DNA of 64,000 bases, from assembly GCA_041394985.1 (NCBI GenBank), contig JAWLBI010000001.1:3100001-3164000 (forward strand). The letters are read 5' to 3'. The stretch is from JAGLON01 sp041394985 (lineage in GTDB: Bacteria; Zixibacteria; MSB-5A5; GN15; JAAZOE01). Below the pieces are notes generated by a model. The model worked only from the letters and a program-made list of their open reading frames with translations, ran no database searches and was not told where the DNA came from. Below, one piece after another: positions 8,825 through 18,236 of the stretch; positions within the stretch are counted from its first letter, which is position 1, and each line of letters begins with the position of its first letter. The position numbers were made by a program, and so were the translations under genes.

Positions 8825-10258
8825 TCAGATCATATCAACGGTGAATTTGTAAATCTGTGCCCGTTTGTCTTTATAGCTGTTTTTGGGCAATCCGGCCTTA
8901 AGGCAAGTCTGTTCCAGGAACGTTATCCTGTCCCAGCCATGCTCTGTGGCCACCTGCGGCAATAATAGCCCGGAGTGCATATCGAGGCGAATCATCAGGC
9001 CATGCCTGCCGACTCGAATTTCCTCGATATCATCGACCAGCGACAGCGGCGACATAACCGAAATTTCGAATTCCAAATCATTCAATTCATCCGGCGTCAC
9101 TTCAGGGAAGCGAGGGTCATCGAAGGCGGCCGCAATAGCCATATTTGCAACCGTTTCGGCCAGCGGATGGCGAGCCTGCACTAATCCGATGCAGCCGCGC
9201 AGCATACCGTTTTTATTGATAGTCACGAAGGCGCCACGCTTTTCCTTCAGTCGATCAGTTGGAGCGGGCGGCATATCGAACTTCTCGTTTTTTGCACCGG
9301 CTTCAACAGCCATCATGGCCAGATTGTGGAGGAAAGTTTTTTCCTGCTCGGTATATTCTTCGATTTTTTTCTTTACCGGGCGGCCCATTTCCGCCGGGCG
9401 CTTTTTAACGAATTCTTTGCCGACGATCACGGCCGACAAATAACCGACTACTTCCGAAAAATCTCCGGTCATGGCGCCGGAAGTGCCGTATTTGATGATC
9501 TCGACTTCCCGGCCGCCGATACGCCTCTCGGCTTCGACGACAGCAGCAACCGGTCCGAAACCACAGGCCTCGGCCTTCCCCTGCGTGACGACATTGATAA
9601 TGTTATTCGTGTCAAATGTCTTGAGCGCATTCTCGAAATTCTTATCCAGTCGGTTCGCCTCTTTTTCCGGATAAAAATGAGACATATCGGTCGAAGCCAC
9701 GAGGAGCGCATTCTTGTCTTTCAGGACGGCCGTGAGCACTTCCGCAGTGGCGCGGATGGCCGATTCTTCCTGCTCGCCCATCATAATCGCAACGAGTTTG
9801 AACTTCCCGAGAACCATCTGTAGAAACGGAAGCTGCACTTCGAGGGAATGCTCTCCATACCCGCCGGAACCGGCATGGCCAACGGTTGAAGAATATACTT
9901 CGGGGTGTTTATTGGAAAACTGATCGGATAATTTTCTGTCGATCTCGACCACACCGAGCGGAGTTTGATACGCTCCACCGGAATAAACTGAGACGCCTCT
10001 AAAAAACCTATGGGACGGTGCAATAACGACGACGACGTCATAAATTGCACCTTCTATCTGTTTAAAGGCCTCAGCGGCGATTTGTCCCGAGTATTGATAC
10101 CCGGCATGAGGGGCGATAATCGCCTTGATCTGCCCTGCAAATTGTCGTTTTTTCGCCGTAGAATAGAACTCGGCCATCATTTTGGCCAGTTCTACCGGGT
10201 TGGACGGATAAAACGACCCGGCCACCATCGGGCGACGGACTTCAAAATTCTCTTTCAT
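8825..10258 (-). CDS. AmmeMemoRadiSam protein B (MEMO1) fused to protein A (AMMECR1)
   Basis: The 477-residue protein fuses a MEMO1-like domain (about 8-275; IIAPHAGYQYSGQIAAEAF, ASTDMSHFYP, YGTSGAMTGDFSEVVGYLS) to an AMMECR1 domain (about 300-475; RGAFVTI, LRGCIGLVQ, DPRFPEV). MEMO is related to LigB-type metal dioxygenases and keeps metal-binding histidines. The two domains normally belong to a three-part system with a radical SAM enzyme. That third member is not in this window, and the radical SAM protein at 2258 is another family. The gene diverges from the antiporter at 10433. Biochemical function is unknown. Confidence 0.88.
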   Translation of the reverse strand: MKENFEVRRPMVAGSFYPSNPVELAKMMAEFYSTAKKRQFAGQIKAIIAPHAGYQYSGQIAAEAFKQIEGAIYDVVVVIAPSHRFFRGVSVYSGGAYQTPLGVVEIDRKLSDQFSNKHPEVYSSTVGHAGSGGYGEHSLEVQLPFLQMVLGKFKLVAIMMGEQEESAIRATAEVLTAVLKDKNALLVASTDMSHFYPEKEANRLDKNFENALKTFDTNNIINVVTQGKAEACGFGPVAAVVEAERRIGGREVEIIKYGTSGAMTGDFSEVVGYLSAVIVGKEFVKKRPAEMGRPVKKKIEEYTEQEKTFLHNLAMMAVEAGAKNEKFDMPPAPTDRLKEKRGAFVTINKNGMLRGCIGLVQARHPLAETVANMAIAAAFDDPRFPEVTPDELNDLEFEISVMSPLSLVDDIEEIRVGRHGLMIRLDMHSGLLLPQVATEHGWDRITFLEQTCLKAGLPKNSYKDKRAQIYKFTVDMI

Positions 10259-10367
10259 ACCGGCAAGATAACAGCGAATAGCACAAACCGCAAATAAAAG
10301 TGCATTTTTAGGCCTTTTTCTTAGTCGGAAAATAAAAACCCGGAATAAAGTTCGTCAATATAAACAC

Positions 10368-10395
10368 TTGCCAGACTACATCAAACCGATATATT
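10368..10395 (+). promoter_or_regulatory. Sigma-70-type promoter of the antiporter gene
   Basis: TTGCCA (10368-10373) and TATATT (10390-10395) are 16 bases apart, the same spacing as at 279 and 12279. Transcription would start near 10402, about 30 bases before the TTG start codon at 10433. Confidence 0.55.
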
Positions 10396-10432
10396 TACCG
10401 TTCGTAGTTCACAACCTGTGAGGAGGTACGGT

Positions 10433-12004
10433 TTGAATATAAAACGATTTTTGCCCAATCAGCGCTTCGCGATAGTCTTCGTCATTCTGGCCGCATTTTG
10501 GGTATACAGTATCGTTTTCCCCGACTTCGGATTCGCTCAAAATGATTCTGATGCAACCCCGGCCCATGAAACACACGAAATGGAACAGGTTCCTGCCAAT
10601 GTTACCACAGATGAGACAGAACCCGGCGACATACAGGCGCATATGCCCGAAGGGGCCGCCGAACACGGCGGAGAAGGCGAAGCCGGCAGCGCGCACGGTT
10701 CATCGGAAGTGTCGGATGTTCTGCTTGGCCTGATTATCATCCTGTTGGCCGCCAAAATCGGTGGCGATTTGGTTGAGCGAGTCAAACAGCCGGCAGTTCT
10801 TGGCGAGTTGATCATTGGTATGATTATTGGTAACATGGCGTTGCTCGGAAATTATTTACCCGATGTCAGTAGTCTCCCGCCCGATAGCCTGACGCACTAC
10901 TTTATAAATCTCGTTTATATGTTCGAACCAATGAAACATTCGGTGACACTTGAGGTTTTGGCTGAGATTGGCGTAATCATCCTCCTCTTCCAGGTCGGCC
11001 TGGAATCGACCGTCGATGAAATGATGAAGGTCGGCGTGACCTCGTTTATGGTCGCAACATTCGGCGTTATCGCCCCGTTTTTCCTCGGTTGGGGAGTCGG
11101 CGCCTGGTTCCTGCCCCATGAATCGATCTATGTTCATGTCTTTATCGGCGCGACGCTGACGGCGACATCGGTCGGGATAACGGCTCGAGTTCTCAAGGAT
11201 ATGGGGAAGGTACAAACCAAGGAGGCGAAAATCATCCTTGGTGCGGCAGTCATCGACGATATCATGGGCTTGGTGATTCTGGCGGTCGTGGCCGGAATTA
11301 TTACCGCAGCAGGCACCGGCGGTGAATTGTCCAGCATGGGAATCTTTTTCATCGTCGCCAAGGCGATCGGTTTTGTCGTCGGCGCCTTGATTATCGGACG
11401 GCTTATTTCACCGCACTTATTCAAAATCGGATTCAAGATGCACGTCGGCGGCATGTTGCTATCGATCGGCTTGTTGATCTGCTTTGTCTTCGCATGGGTG
11501 GCCAATCTGATCGGCCTCGCCCCTATCGTCGGCGCCTTCGCCGCCGGTTTGGTGCTGGAGAAAATTTATTATAAAGATTACACCGATGATGGACAGCACA
11601 GTGTCGATGAATTGATTGAACCGATAGCGATATTCCTGGTACCGATCTTCTTCGTTCGCATGGGCATGATGGTGCAATTGGAGACATTCGGACATCTTGA
11701 TATTTTGTTATTCGCAGGTGTCATGACACTCGCCGCGATAATCGGAAAACAGGCCTGCTCGTTGGCAATATTCGACAAAACAATCAATCGCGCGGCAGTC
11801 GGTCTCGGGATGATTCCCCGAGGCGAAGTCGGTTTGATTTTTGCCGGAATCGGAGCGAAATTATATCTCGACGGCGAACCGGTGATTTCGGGCGGGACGT
11901 TTTCGGCGGTTGTGATTATGGTGATTGTGACGACGCTGGTGACGCCTCCGTTTTTGAAGTTCAGTATGTTGCGAGGAGCCGGGAAGAAGAAAATTACCGC
12001 CTAA
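10433..12004 (+). CDS. CPA2-type cation/proton antiporter with exported N-terminal extension
   Basis: The 523-residue protein begins with a signal-peptide-like segment (about 8-33). A periplasmic stretch of about 55 residues follows, rich in His, Glu and Asp. Then comes a CPA2 (Kef/NapA-like) sodium/proton exchanger domain of about 12 membrane helices (about 95-520), with LGELIIGMIIGN, TATSVGIT and IDDIMGLVIL segments; the Asp pair is the ion-binding site. No cytosolic TrkA-N domain follows. I chose TTG at 10433 rather than GTG at 10418, because AGGAGGT (10421-10427) lies five bases before the TTG and inside the longer frame. The acidic, histidine-rich extension is unusual and could bind metal. 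Confidence 0.85.
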   Translation: MNIKRFLPNQRFAIVFVILAAFWVYSIVFPDFGFAQNDSDATPAHETHEMEQVPANVTTDETEPGDIQAHMPEGAAEHGGEGEAGSAHGSSEVSDVLLGLIIILLAAKIGGDLVERVKQPAVLGELIIGMIIGNMALLGNYLPDVSSLPPDSLTHYFINLVYMFEPMKHSVTLEVLAEIGVIILLFQVGLESTVDEMMKVGVTSFMVATFGVIAPFFLGWGVGAWFLPHESIYVHVFIGATLTATSVGITARVLKDMGKVQTKEAKIILGAAVIDDIMGLVILAVVAGIITAAGTGGELSSMGIFFIVAKAIGFVVGALIIGRLISPHLFKIGFKMHVGGMLLSIGLLICFVFAWVANLIGLAPIVGAFAAGLVLEKIYYKDYTDDGQHSVDELIEPIAIFLVPIFFVRMGMMVQLETFGHLDILLFAGVMTLAAIIGKQACSLAIFDKTINRAAVGLGMIPRGEVGLIFAGIGAKLYLDGEPVISGGTFSAVVIMVIVTTLVTPPFLKFSMLRGAGKKKITA

Positions 12005-12040
12005 ATATGAGGAAAAGGTAAGATTTAGTCTTTATAAGGC

Positions 12041-12068
12041 TTGACATACAGAGTTAAATATTAATATT
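12041..12068 (+). promoter_or_regulatory. Promoter of the damaged tRNA copy
   Basis: TTGACA (12041-12046) and AATATT (12063-12068) are 16 bases apart. They align base for base with the promoter of the intact tRNA-fMet, including the shared GCACTTCACGT block between the -10 box and the tRNA start. The duplication therefore included the promoter. Confidence 0.6.
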
Positions 12069-12080
12069 TGCACTTCACGT

Positions 12081-12186
<106 letters not shown>

Positions 12187-12278
12187 GGTGCAATAATACA
12201 GAACATGATAAGGTGTGAAAAAAAATAAAAATAAGTGCATAATATGATAAATTCGTAAGAATTAGCCAGTGATAGGCC

Positions 12279-12306
12279 TTGACATGGACAGTCAATCGCT
12301 TATATT
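12279..12306 (+). promoter_or_regulatory. Promoter of tRNA-fMet
   Basis: TTGACA (12279-12284) and TATATT (12301-12306) with 16-base spacing end 12 bases before the first tRNA base, so processing at the 5' end is minimal. Confidence 0.7.
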
Positions 12307-12318
12307 GGCACTTCACGT

Positions 12319-12395
<77 letters not shown>

Positions 12396-12403
12396 AATTT
12401 AAG

Positions 12404-12440
12404 CTCCTGAAGTCGAATGACTTCGGGAGTTTTTGTTTTG
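12404..12440 (+). terminator. Rho-independent terminator of tRNA-fMet
   Basis: CTCCTGAAGTC (12404-12414) pairs with GACTTCGGGAG (12419-12429) with one G-T wobble around a four-base loop, followed by a T-rich tail. Confidence 0.8.
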
Positions 12441-12769
12441 GGGCCGCGCGTTTGATATTGAAGCGTTCTAATCATGGATGACGATTATTGCACAAGCTCT
12501 CTATTAAGTCTGAATATAAACTCCTTATAAAAGGAGCATCTATCATAATGAATAAAAATTCAGTCTATGAAATGAAAATTCGTCGTTGCAAGTTGATTTA
12601 TAAAGGCTGTCATAACTTTGCAGATATGGGGCCCCTAAAAATGAGGAAACAAACCCAATTTGCCGTAAGTCTATAGCTGGTCAGCAATTGTGATGAATTT
12701 CCGAAGACAGCAGTGTGGATAACTCACTCTTTCACCCGGAGAGCCACATTTTTAGTGCCACATGAAGCG
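12441..12769 (+). other. Gene-poor stretch
   Basis: About 330 bases between the tRNA terminator and the stop codon of the C69-like gene. Only short open frames with no ribosome sites or family resemblance are present. I see no RNA gene or strong repeat. Confidence 0.5.
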
Positions 12770-14212
12770 CTATTTAGATTTGACTTTGTCAATTGCATCC
12801 AATGCCGCATCGATGCAATAGCGTGTGATAGCTTCTATTTTGGATTTCATGAGATTATCGGAGCCGGAGTAAAGATCGATCTGTCTTTCCCTGATATCTC
12901 TTGTCGAAAATATATCTTTATAATATGCCGCTTTGGCTTTTGCGGCTTCATCTGCAACCGAGGCGTAATTAGAATCAACCCACAGGCAGTAATTATAGAA
13001 TGTCTCGAATGCCTCATTGTGCAGAAGCGAATCAGGAAGGGATGCGATGTCAGTCGAACCATACGCCGACTCGTCAATCGGGCGCAGGCGATAAAACTCA
13101 GGGATTTCATCCATCCCAAAGTAAAACGGCACATAGAATGATGTACACGGTCGGCCCAGACACAACCAATAGACCATGCCGATATCCTTCGGCATGTCGG
13201 CACGCAGTTCTGCAATAAAGCTCAGCTTTGTGATAGGATTGCAAATGGCCCAGAATTTATTCTCGTGCGGGTTCGATGAATCCGAAGGAAGTACAAACAG
13301 TTTGGAATCCTCGTAATGGTCGCCCATGATGTGCATGAGAGCGGATATATCAATCTTAGTATCAGGCTTCATCGAGAACGGCAGATTTTTCCAGTCGGCG
13401 CGAACGGTATCCTCGCGCAGCCACCGGAATCCGGACCACTGGCGGCACACATTGGCCGAATTGACGGCCGCGCTGGAATCGGCAAACACATGCCGAAAGA
13501 CAAAATCAGAATCGGTTTCGGAATCGTACCATCCCCTGCCGGCTGCGTACTCGGTCAATCCGATCGACGCCAGGAATCGAGTCGTATCATCAAAGTTCAC
13601 GGCATTCACCGTAAAGGAATTCGCGATGACCGCCACTTCATCATCGGGGACTCGAGCCGCGAGCCAATGCCTGCCCCCGATGGCGCAAAACACCCAGCCT
13701 TCCTGCGGGTCGCAAATCATATATGTCCGCCCATTCGAGGCGTACCCGACTCGCTCGACAATTTCCCCGGCGAGGTGCACGCCGGCGCGAGCCGACACGG
13801 CCCTCTCCCCGACCAGATGCCGTAAGGCCTTGTCGATGCCACCATCGACCACTTCCGGATTATCCTGCCGCGACGGGCATTGGTCCGATGCCACGATGAC
13901 GCCATACTCATTCATGATGCAGTCGCTGAACTTCTCGGTCGGTACGCTAACAATGAACCGCTCGGAGATACTATCGGAGCCTCGATATACCTCAGGAATG
14001 GCATCTTCACTCAAAAAGGCCTCTCCCTGGGAGTACTTGCGGAAATCGATATTCTGAACCGGGTCGAAATCCTCGGTGTGAGCCAGCATCACGAAACCAT
14101 TGGCGGAGGCATCTTTGCCAACAATAACGCTGAAGCATTCATTCGACGATGCCAATCCGAATAAGAAGAAAGAGCAAAGGACAAGAATGATTATCATCTG
14201 AGATTGTTTCAT
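12770..14212 (-). CDS. Exported C69/Ntn-hydrolase-like peptidase
   Basis: The 480-residue protein has a signal peptide (about 1-23) followed by N24-E25-C26. The family known as C69 (dipeptidase A, acid-ceramidase-like Ntn hydrolases) uses a cysteine exposed at the mature N-terminus as nucleophile. C26, followed by SVIVGKDAS and MLAHTEDFD, fits that pattern. Mid-protein features are NEYGVIVASDQCPS and GRTYMICDPQEGWVF, typical of these hydrolases. I chose the ATG at 14212 over the longer frame because AAGGAG precedes it by ten bases and the signal peptide then starts at residue 1. Periplasmic dipeptide or amide hydrolysis is inferred. It diverges from an M61-like peptidase. Confidence 0.75.
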   Translation of the reverse strand: MKQSQMIIILVLCSFFLFGLASSNECFSVIVGKDASANGFVMLAHTEDFDPVQNIDFRKYSQGEAFLSEDAIPEVYRGSDSISERFIVSVPTEKFSDCIMNEYGVIVASDQCPSRQDNPEVVDGGIDKALRHLVGERAVSARAGVHLAGEIVERVGYASNGRTYMICDPQEGWVFCAIGGRHWLAARVPDDEVAVIANSFTVNAVNFDDTTRFLASIGLTEYAAGRGWYDSETDSDFVFRHVFADSSAAVNSANVCRQWSGFRWLREDTVRADWKNLPFSMKPDTKIDISALMHIMGDHYEDSKLFVLPSDSSNPHENKFWAICNPITKLSFIAELRADMPKDIGMVYWLCLGRPCTSFYVPFYFGMDEIPEFYRLRPIDESAYGSTDIASLPDSLLHNEAFETFYNYCLWVDSNYASVADEAAKAKAAYYKDIFSTRDIRERQIDLYSGSDNLMKSKIEAITRYCIDAALDAIDKVKSK

Positions 14213-14303
14213 GTGACCGGACTCCTTTGTAGGCGCCAATAGTAATCGCTGTGCCGCCTTGCCGTCGGCATCGCTATTCAATATATAATAGACACATGAC
14301 AGT

Positions 14304-14332
14304 ATGCAAAAGGTTGTTTTTCCTTTTTGCAT
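14304..14332. promoter_or_regulatory. Inverted repeat between two divergent exported hydrolases
   Basis: ATGCAAAAGG (14304-14313) faces TCCTTTTTGCAT (14321-14332), a near-perfect repeat with one bulged base, about midway between the start codons at 14212 and 14400. It may be a shared operator, or a terminator-like fold in one of the leaders. Confidence 0.35.
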
Positions 14333-14399
14333 CGGTATTAAATACTGTTACAACCAATCGCCTAAAGTGCACATCTAATAGGTGAAGGAGATTCCTAAC

Positions 14400-16127
14400 A
14401 TGATCTATCCGCCTCTCACCGAACGATGGGGTCTTTTAATCCGCAGCATAGTATTATATAGTGTTGTCTTTATTCCTATCTGTTGCTGTCCGACAATTGG
14501 TATGGCCTCGGATTTGAATTATACTATTTCTCCTCACTGGGATGCGAGTGATAAGTATCTGGAAGTGCAATTGTCTTTTATTGGAGAAGATGACGGTTCG
14601 ACCATTATTAATATTCCACATTCTTGGGCATGGCAGGACACCTACGATCAGGGCATAAAAGATTTCGCGATCCTAAATAATGATGCATCATATTCGTATC
14701 TCCCTGATGAATACGCCTATGAAATTCGTCATGAACCGTCGGATCAGATTGCCGTACAATACCATGTCGTGCAATACTGGGACGATCCGATAACCGTCGA
14801 TGTCTATTACCGTCCTATTTTCAGGGCAGACCTGTTTCACTGCATTGGACACGCAGTATTCGCCTACCCCGATTGGAATCTGTATGAGTCATTAGATATC
14901 GAATTGAACTGGGAGAATATCCCACCCGGTTGGAAGCTATCAAACTCTTTCGGGATTAATGATGAACATCAAAACATTACGCGTAACCTTGATGATTTCT
15001 GTCATACGATATTTCTCGGAGGTAATATTCAGCAGCATCGCATTGATATCTCCGGCTACCCAGTCAATATCGCAATCTATGGAGAATGGGCATTTGACAT
15101 AAGTGAATTCAACCGGCAAATCGATAAATCTATGCATGCTGTTCGGGGATTCTGGAATGATTATGACTTCCCCTATTTTTTAGTCACGCTCCTTCCTACT
15201 GATGAACCATGCTGCTCAAAGGGCGGCACGGGATTAATAGATTCCTATGCGTTATTTGTATCACAAGATTTCCCTGATGCGAGCGGCTTGATAAAACTGT
15301 TGACGCACGAACTCTTTCATACATGGAATGGGAGAAAAATACGCCGGCAGGCACCTGAGGAACTTGTCTATTGGTTTGCCGAAGGATTTACTGACTACTA
15401 TACTCGCCTGATTCTTTATCGCGCCGGCTTGATGACATTGTCGGAGTATATCGAAGATATCAACTCCACTATTGTGGATTTATACCAATCTCCCGCCCGC
15501 AATGTGATTAATAACGCAATACTGGAGAATAATCATCAGGACAAGGATATTGAAAAAATCCCATATATTCGAGGTGATTTACTGGCGCTGCGCTGGGATA
15601 CGATGATCATAAATTCATCCGCAGGCAAATACAATCTCGATAATCTCATGAAGGATCTTCTTCGCGCAGCCGAGCTCGATGGCGTTGTCGTGTCGGCCGA
15701 CAATATTGACTCTCTGATACGCCCATACTTATCAAGTGGTGTATCGTCAGATATTGAATATTTCGTTGACAGCGGCCATACGGTCGTGATTCCTTCCGAT
15801 GGACTGGGAGCATTAGGCATCCTCGATACAGTCAAAATCACCCCGTTTGACTTGGGATTTGTATATCAAAAACCGCCAGAAGGAGCGCCCTGGATAATTT
15901 CCGGCGTCGATATTGATGGACCCGCTTATACGGCAGGACTGCGAGACGGTCAGATACTAAAGGGGCGCAGTATTTACTGGAATAATATCGACAAACCGGT
16001 TGAATTAAAAATTATTGATAGTAATGGGCAAGCGATTGACATCTCGTACCTGCCGGTCGGCAAACCAATCCCTATACCACAATATCGACTGGCCTCCTCT
16101 GCGACAATGGATTCATCGCATAAATGA
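14400..16127 (+). CDS. Exported M61-like metallopeptidase with C-terminal PDZ domain
   Basis: The 575-residue protein has a signal peptide (about 10-38) and an N-terminal beta-rich domain. The zinc-peptidase core carries H303-E304-L-F-H307 (HELFHTWNG) and E328 in WFAEGFTDYY, the third ligand. A PDZ domain closes the protein (about 480-560; GLGALGI through DGPAYTAGLRDGQIL). The layout equals the M61 glycyl aminopeptidase family: N-domain, catalytic domain, PDZ. The start at 14400 has GAAGGAG nine bases upstream. It acts outside the cytoplasm on peptides; the specificity is unknown. Confidence 0.82.
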   Translation: MIYPPLTERWGLLIRSIVLYSVVFIPICCCPTIGMASDLNYTISPHWDASDKYLEVQLSFIGEDDGSTIINIPHSWAWQDTYDQGIKDFAILNNDASYSYLPDEYAYEIRHEPSDQIAVQYHVVQYWDDPITVDVYYRPIFRADLFHCIGHAVFAYPDWNLYESLDIELNWENIPPGWKLSNSFGINDEHQNITRNLDDFCHTIFLGGNIQQHRIDISGYPVNIAIYGEWAFDISEFNRQIDKSMHAVRGFWNDYDFPYFLVTLLPTDEPCCSKGGTGLIDSYALFVSQDFPDASGLIKLLTHELFHTWNGRKIRRQAPEELVYWFAEGFTDYYTRLILYRAGLMTLSEYIEDINSTIVDLYQSPARNVINNAILENNHQDKDIEKIPYIRGDLLALRWDTMIINSSAGKYNLDNLMKDLLRAAELDGVVVSADNIDSLIRPYLSSGVSSDIEYFVDSGHTVVIPSDGLGALGILDTVKITPFDLGFVYQKPPEGAPWIISGVDIDGPAYTAGLRDGQILKGRSIYWNNIDKPVELKIIDSNGQAIDISYLPVGKPIPIPQYRLASSATMDSSHK

Positions 16128-16163
16128 AACATTTAGTGAATGAACGAATTCGCCCGGCACTGA

Positions 16164-17669
16164 CTATTTCTTAATAATCCTGACGACGCGATAACGCAGG
16201 TTTTCAACCGGCTGTTCTGGGATGTATGCAACCTGCTCGAAATGATCCGGGCAGTCGCGAATGAGAGCCCCGAGGTAGCCATCATGATCGTATGTCACCA
16301 AATAGTCCGCGCTAAAATCCGCCAGGCATTGCAGAATGCGAGTCGTATCGGCAAATCCATTGACGATATATGGTTGGGTTTCCGTATTGGTTAAGCCGCC
16401 CATATCGACAATATAACGATGAGATGCATATCCAATCTGGCCGATCGGTTCCAGGGCAATTCTGGCATCCGGCGGTGTATTTTGCGACAGCCAGATTCCC
16501 GTCCGCAGACGATACTTGACCATTTCGGTCGAGTAGATTTGCCTCTTTAAGGCAGGATATAATAACAGCAGAAATCCACATACAGCAATCAGCGACAGTC
16601 GGTGAAAGAGCTTCGCATTAAACAGTGTCCTTCCGGCCAGCCAGATTCCGATAATCAAGGCCGGAGATATCCAGACGAAATAGCGAAGCTTTAATAAGGG
16701 GAACAGCACACAATATGCCGCCAGCGACGATATGATACAGGCAGTCGGCAACAGAAGGATTTCTAATGTGCTGCTTTTTCGCCTATAGATCATAAATAAT
16801 GACACTAGAATTGCCGCTGTTACTAATCCCAAAAATGCGAGTGAAGAAAATCCTATTTTCGCAAATGCCTTGAGTGCCGAAACCGACCAAATCAAATGAT
16901 TGACTATCGTACCGCTTTCGAACTGAGACAGCGTAATATTCAGATGATCGGGCAAAAAAACCGCCAGTTTTCCGACGCGCGTCGGAGGCAGAATGTGTCC
17001 GATGCGATAATACAGCCACGCATGCCACGGCAATGCGATAATACCGGCCAGGCCGGCAAATATAATTGCCTGACGTATTCTTTGGCGGAATGCCAAAATG
17101 GTAAAAAGCACAAATACTACTATAGACATGTCCGGCCGGGTGAGAATGAGCAATCCTCCGGAGACGCCCATTACCGGAATCGCACGCCTGCCGTACGAAT
17201 AAACTAAAATACCCGATAACAGGCACAACAGCGGCGGCTCCATTCCGACGATCATGCGCCCCGGTCCGATAGTCGGAATCAACGCGGCGATTATCAACGG
17301 CAGAGGCGATGCCGGGATATCTGTTCGATCAAATGCCCATTTTGCCCAAAACGCGACACCGATCGAACTGAGCAGGATACCCAGTGCTTTCGACATCGTC
17401 TCTAATGCAATCGGCAAATACGAACACAATGCCAACAACAATGTCCAGGTCAGGCTCGTAATACCGTACGATTCTTCGCCGGGATTAAATGCCAGCATAC
17501 CGGTTTTCGTGAGGTTTTCGGCGTACTGAATAAATATATAGGCGTCATCCGGCATCAGGCCATTGGTGAATATTCCGTACAATGCGGCGATAAGACCATA
17601 TACGCATGCCCCGAATGCCACAGGGTATTTGGTCCAAATGGATTTCACACTATCAAACAAATCCGCCAT
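16164..17669 (-). CDS. GT-C-type integral membrane glycosyltransferase (family 39-like)
   Basis: A 501-residue protein with about 10-12 membrane helices. An acidic pair in the first periplasmic loop (GLMPDDAYIFIQYAENL) is the catalytic and metal site of polyprenyl-phosphate-sugar-dependent GT-C enzymes. A soluble C-terminal portion follows (about 395-501; PPDARIALEPIGQIGYAS), as in many such enzymes of deep-branching bacteria. It would transfer a sugar from a lipid carrier to a cell-surface acceptor. The gene converges with the M61 gene, with 36 bases between stops. No other glycan gene is nearby, so the acceptor cannot be guessed. Confidence 0.7.
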   Translation of the reverse strand: MADLFDSVKSIWTKYPVAFGACVYGLIAALYGIFTNGLMPDDAYIFIQYAENLTKTGMLAFNPGEESYGITSLTWTLLLALCSYLPIALETMSKALGILLSSIGVAFWAKWAFDRTDIPASPLPLIIAALIPTIGPGRMIVGMEPPLLCLLSGILVYSYGRRAIPVMGVSGGLLILTRPDMSIVVFVLFTILAFRQRIRQAIIFAGLAGIIALPWHAWLYYRIGHILPPTRVGKLAVFLPDHLNITLSQFESGTIVNHLIWSVSALKAFAKIGFSSLAFLGLVTAAILVSLFMIYRRKSSTLEILLLPTACIISSLAAYCVLFPLLKLRYFVWISPALIIGIWLAGRTLFNAKLFHRLSLIAVCGFLLLLYPALKRQIYSTEMVKYRLRTGIWLSQNTPPDARIALEPIGQIGYASHRYIVDMGGLTNTETQPYIVNGFADTTRILQCLADFSADYLVTYDHDGYLGALIRDCPDHFEQVAYIPEQPVENLRYRVVRIIKK

Positions 17670-17873
17670 AATCGCAGACGCCCTTTAATCGAAATCAGGA
17701 ATAATCTATTATACGCATCGCGGAGCAGATTGCAAATACTATCTCCTGCTATGTCAACGAATTGGAGATGACTTTGTATGAATAAGGATGTTGGACAATG
17801 GGTACTGAAATATTGTCCGAGGCATTGAGAGATAAGGCGATTGATTTTTGTCACTCTTCCTGATAATTCTATA

Positions 17874-17918
17874 CGAGGGTGAGAGTCCCAGACACCCTCG
17901 CCTGACTATTAAAGTCAG
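17874..17918 (-). terminator. Double hairpin downstream of the dockerin gene
   Basis: CGAGGGTG (17874-17881) pairs perfectly with CACCCTCG (17893-17900), and directly beside it CTGAC (17902-17906) pairs with GTCAG (17914-17918). They begin 25 bases after the minus-strand stop codon, as expected for a transcript end, but lack a long T-run. Confidence 0.4.
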
Positions 17919-17942
17919 TTGTTCACGCGGTTCGTAACCGCT

Positions 17943-18236
17943 CTAGTTACAAAACACGGGTGGATTGCCACCCTGGAACAGATACACGTACAGGTAGACG
18001 TAATCGATGAGATTAATATTGCAATCCCCGTTGGCATCCGCCTGTTCCGGGCACGGCGGAGCATCGCCTCCCTGGAACAGGTATGCATATACGAATACTG
18101 CATCGATCAGGTTGACATTTCCATCGTTGTTCGCATCGCCTGCCACACCGCTACAGACAACGGCCGATGTCGATCCCGACAGAGAAGCCAACAGGACTAC
18201 CAGCGCCAGAAGCGCTGAAACGGCTTTGATCTTCAT
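17943..18236 (-). CDS. Small secreted dockerin-type I repeat protein
   Basis: The 97-residue protein has a signal peptide (about 1-25) and two calcium-binding dockerin half-repeats: GDANNDGNVNLIDAVFVYAY (about 33-52) and ADANGDCNINLIDYVYLYVY (about 68-87). It is a bare dockerin with no enzyme attached. In cellulosomal bacteria dockerins bind cohesins; in this kind of organism free dockerin-like modules are common in exported proteins and the partner is unknown. I chose ATG 18236, with GGAAG at the ribosome-site position, over a longer frame without one. Four cysteines could form disulfides. Confidence 0.85.
   Translation of the reverse strand: MKIKAVSALLALVVLLASLSGSTSAVVCSGVAGDANNDGNVNLIDAVFVYAYLFQGGDAPPCPEQADANGDCNINLIDYVYLYVYLFQGGNPPVFCN

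Noticed and set aside
12488..12676. Small plus-strand frame after tRNA-fMet
   Set aside because: No ribosome site at its start, no domain, in AT-rich intergenic DNA.
13326..14057. Plus-strand open frame of 243 codons
   Set aside because: Antisense to the C69-like gene; no start signal and no family similarity.
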